NCBI GenBank assembly: GCA_014376915.1
Contig: JACMQP010000533.1
Location: forward strand, 1 to 7,406
DNA length: 7,406 nucleotides
Source of the DNA: Ramlibacter sp.
Lineage (GTDB): Bacteria > Pseudomonadota > Gammaproteobacteria > Burkholderiales > Burkholderiaceae
Direction of reading: 5' to 3'
Position numbers and translations under genes: made by a program
Shown: piece by piece, positions 6,126 through 7,406 of the stretch
Position numbering within the stretch: position 1 is the first letter of the stretch
How the letters are laid out: every line of letters starts with the position of its first letter
Notes under the pieces: generated by a model
Told to the model about the DNA's origin: nothing
Seen by the model: the letters and a program-made list of their open reading frames with translations, nothing else
Database searches by the model: none

Positions 6126-6880
6126 AACGAATCCAGCGGCATGAAGCCGACGACGTCGGCGGTCACCGGATCGACGAAGGCGGTCCAGAAGCTTTTGCGC
6201 CCAACCAGCGGCAGGTACGCAGTGGTGGCCGCCTGGCGCCCGGCCCGGGCGAGGGCGGCGTCGATCTCGCCCGCCCGCGCCGCGAAGCGGGACTTGAGCT
6301 GGTCCGCCGGCTTCGCGGCTGCCAGGATCTGCTCGCGTCCGGCGTCATACGTTTGCCACAGATCGGGCCGCGAACTCAGCGAAATTCCCTGCAGCGCGGC
6401 CAGCGTCGCATCCTGTTCCTCGCGGCGATCCGTGAACCTGCGCAACGACAGAGGCGTGGGCCCGGATAGAGGCAGCGCATCGATTCCAGCTGGCACCTTG
6501 CCCATCAGGTCCGACGGCACGTCGACCGCGTGGACGACGCGAAAACGATCCAACTCGAACACCAGGTGGACGGGCCGTGCGACGAACAGTGTCTGGAGGC
6601 CGTAACCCAGTGCCGCGAGCTGGATCAAACCGACAATCATCAAGTCCCGCCGCAGTTCCCGGGACGGCTTGGCCCGGTTGAAGATGGCCAGGGTGATCGA
6701 CGGGCCGAGGATCACGTCCACGCCGATCAGGATCAGAAACAGCTCCCGACCGCCCGAGATCTCCCGGTACGGATAGGGATACCAGACGGCGAACACCAGC
6801 GCCGCTGCCAGCGCGGCGATGCAGACACTGATCGCCAGGTGAATGCCGGCGGCCTTGAATCGGTCTTTCCAATAGGACAT
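6122..6880 (-). CDS. TfpZ/TfpX-type type IV pilin accessory protein
   Basis: A 252-aa membrane protein resembling the TfpX/TfpZ pilin accessory family, which acts in the inner membrane and affects surface display of type IV pilin in Pseudomonas and relatives. Three hydrophobic helices lie in the first 100 residues (about 12-33, 46-66 and 79-98). Family landmarks are MSYWKDRFKAAGIHLAIS at the start, WYPYPYREISGG, LILIGVDVILGPSITLAIF, and then LVFELDRFRVVHAVDV entering a soluble C-terminal half rich in helices. The ATG at 6880 was chosen because the similarity begins there; the open frame runs on upstream to 7315, but only as antisense to moaC. No good ribosome site is visible. The gene diverges from moaC across 61 bp and overlaps the BepA-like gene by 4 nt. 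No pilin gene is in the window, so the cognate pilin is elsewhere. Confidence 0.82.
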   Translation of the reverse strand: MSYWKDRFKAAGIHLAISVCIAALAAALVFAVWYPYPYREISGGRELFLILIGVDVILGPSITLAIFNRAKPSRELRRDLMIVGLIQLAALGYGLQTLFVARPVHLVFELDRFRVVHAVDVPSDLMGKVPAGIDALPLSGPTPLSLRRFTDRREEQDATLAALQGISLSSRPDLWQTYDAGREQILAAAKPADQLKSRFAARAGEIDAALARAGRQAATTAYLPLVGRKSFWTAFVDPVTADVVGFMPLDSF

Positions 6881-6941
6881 GGCCGTATGATGCTCGAGAA
6901 AATCGAACGTTCCGTTGACTGATTCTGGGATCCCCATCTGC
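6881..6941. other. Divergent intergenic region, tfpZ-type gene / moaC
   Basis: This 61-bp gap must hold both leaders and probably both promoters. TTGACT at 6915-6920 looks like a -35 for moaC, but a -10 at normal spacing would fall on the start codon and none is seen. Two short perfect palindromes are present, GAACGTTC (6905-6912) and GGGATCCC (6927-6934); the second includes the GGGA that could serve as moaC ribosome site. No promoter can be assigned with confidence. Confidence 0.4.
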
Positions 6942-7406
6942 ATGAGTTCGCTCACCCATTTTGACGCCCAGGGCCAGGCCCACATGGTGGACGTGGGCGC
7001 CAAGCCCGGCACGCACCGCGTCGCGGTCGCCGCTGGGCGCATCGAGATGCTACCCACGACCCTGGCCCTGATCGAAGCCGGCACCGCAAAGAAGGGCGAC
7101 GTGATCGGAATCGCGCGCATTGCCGGCATCCAGGGCGCCAAGCGCACCAGCGATCTGATTCCGCTGTGCCACCCGATCGCACTGACGCGCGTCGCCGTCG
7201 AATTCACTGTCGATGCGCAAGACTCATGCATCCATTGCCTGGCGACCGCGGAGACAGTCGGGCCGACGGGAGTGGAAATGGAGGCGCTCACCGCGGTGCA
7301 GGTCGCACTGCTCACGATCTACGACATGTGCAAGGCAGTCGACCGCGGCATGACGATCACCGGCGTGCGCCTGCTGGAGAAGAAGGGCGGCAAGTCCGGC
7401 CACTTC
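6942..7406 (+). CDS. moaC: Cyclic pyranopterin monophosphate synthase MoaC, 3' end cut by window
   Basis: MoaC works with the radical-SAM enzyme MoaA to turn GTP into cyclic pyranopterin monophosphate, the first stage of molybdenum cofactor synthesis in the cytosol. The 155 codons present align without gaps to E. coli MoaC. All key residues keep their E. coli numbers: Lys51, His77 (PLCHPI), Glu112 and Glu114 (GVEMEAL), Asp128 and Lys131 (YDMCKAV). The frame is open to the window edge and ends KKGGKSGHF, so only a handful of C-terminal codons are missing. The ATG at 6942 gives [18 protein letters not shown], matching the E. coli start; the ribosome site is a modest GGGA 11 nt upstream. The gene diverges from the tfpZ-type gene. 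No other mo-genes are visible in the window. Confidence 0.97.
   Translation, partial: MSSLTHFDAQGQAHMVDVGAKPGTHRVAVAAGRIEMLPTTLALIEAGTAKKGDVIGIARIAGIQGAKRTSDLIPLCHPIALTRVAVEFTVDAQDSCIHCLATAETVGPTGVEMEALTAVQVALLTIYDMCKAVDRGMTITGVRLLEKKGGKSGHF

Noticed and set aside
6881..7315. N-terminal extension of the tfpZ-type frame up to 7315 on the minus strand
   Set aside because: The extension is antisense to moaC, is low-complexity, and precedes the clear family start MSYWKDRFKAAG at 6880.

Overview
The window is GC-rich, densely coded bacterial chromosome. It most resembles a betaproteobacterium of the order Burkholderiales (Comamonadaceae or the Rubrivivax/Leptothrix group). This rests on protein resemblance: a DUF3717 domain, a PurB of the E. 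coli type, and a TfpZ-type pilin accessory protein beside moaC. I see no tRNA, rRNA, insertion sequence, prophage or CRISPR. Genus-level placement is inference.

Layout, left to right. (1) The 5'-truncated purB (adenylosuccinate lyase) is followed after 4 nt by a GTG-started yaeQ, both on +. (2) A convergent pair on the minus strand faces them: a DUF3717-DUF1289 fusion and, 7 nt downstream of it, a 100-aa DUF2007 protein with a C-terminal zinc ribbon. A 17-bp perfect hairpin lies at the yaeQ/DUF2007 junction. (3) The 349-bp gap at 2695-3043 is regulatory. It holds a long imperfect inverted repeat next to the minus-strand start, an extended -10 promoter on +, and a yybP-ykoY manganese riboswitch. 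After the riboswitch comes a leader that can fold into a hairpin competing with the riboswitch P1 stem. (4) The controlled gene is a TerC-family membrane protein. It is followed by an unrecognised 153-aa protein with a C-terminal membrane segment, then by a small four-helix membrane protein of the 'phage holin family 4' type. (5) A BepA-like M48 metalloprotease with signal peptide and TPR-type C-terminus runs on the minus strand. Its 3' end overlaps the holin-family gene by 33 bp. Its TTG start overlaps the stop of an upstream tfpZ-type gene by 4 nt, so tfpZ and bepA-like form a coupled pair. (6) The 3'-truncated moaC (molybdenum cofactor synthesis) diverges from tfpZ.

How it fits together: the clearest functional unit is the Mn-sensing leader plus terC, possibly with the unknown 153-aa protein as co-regulated partner. 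The tfpZ/bepA-like pair points to envelope work (pilin accessory function and outer-membrane protein quality control). purB, yaeQ and moaC are ordinary housekeeping genes. The most interesting parts are the riboswitch with its apparent expression platform, and the unknown protein downstream of terC.
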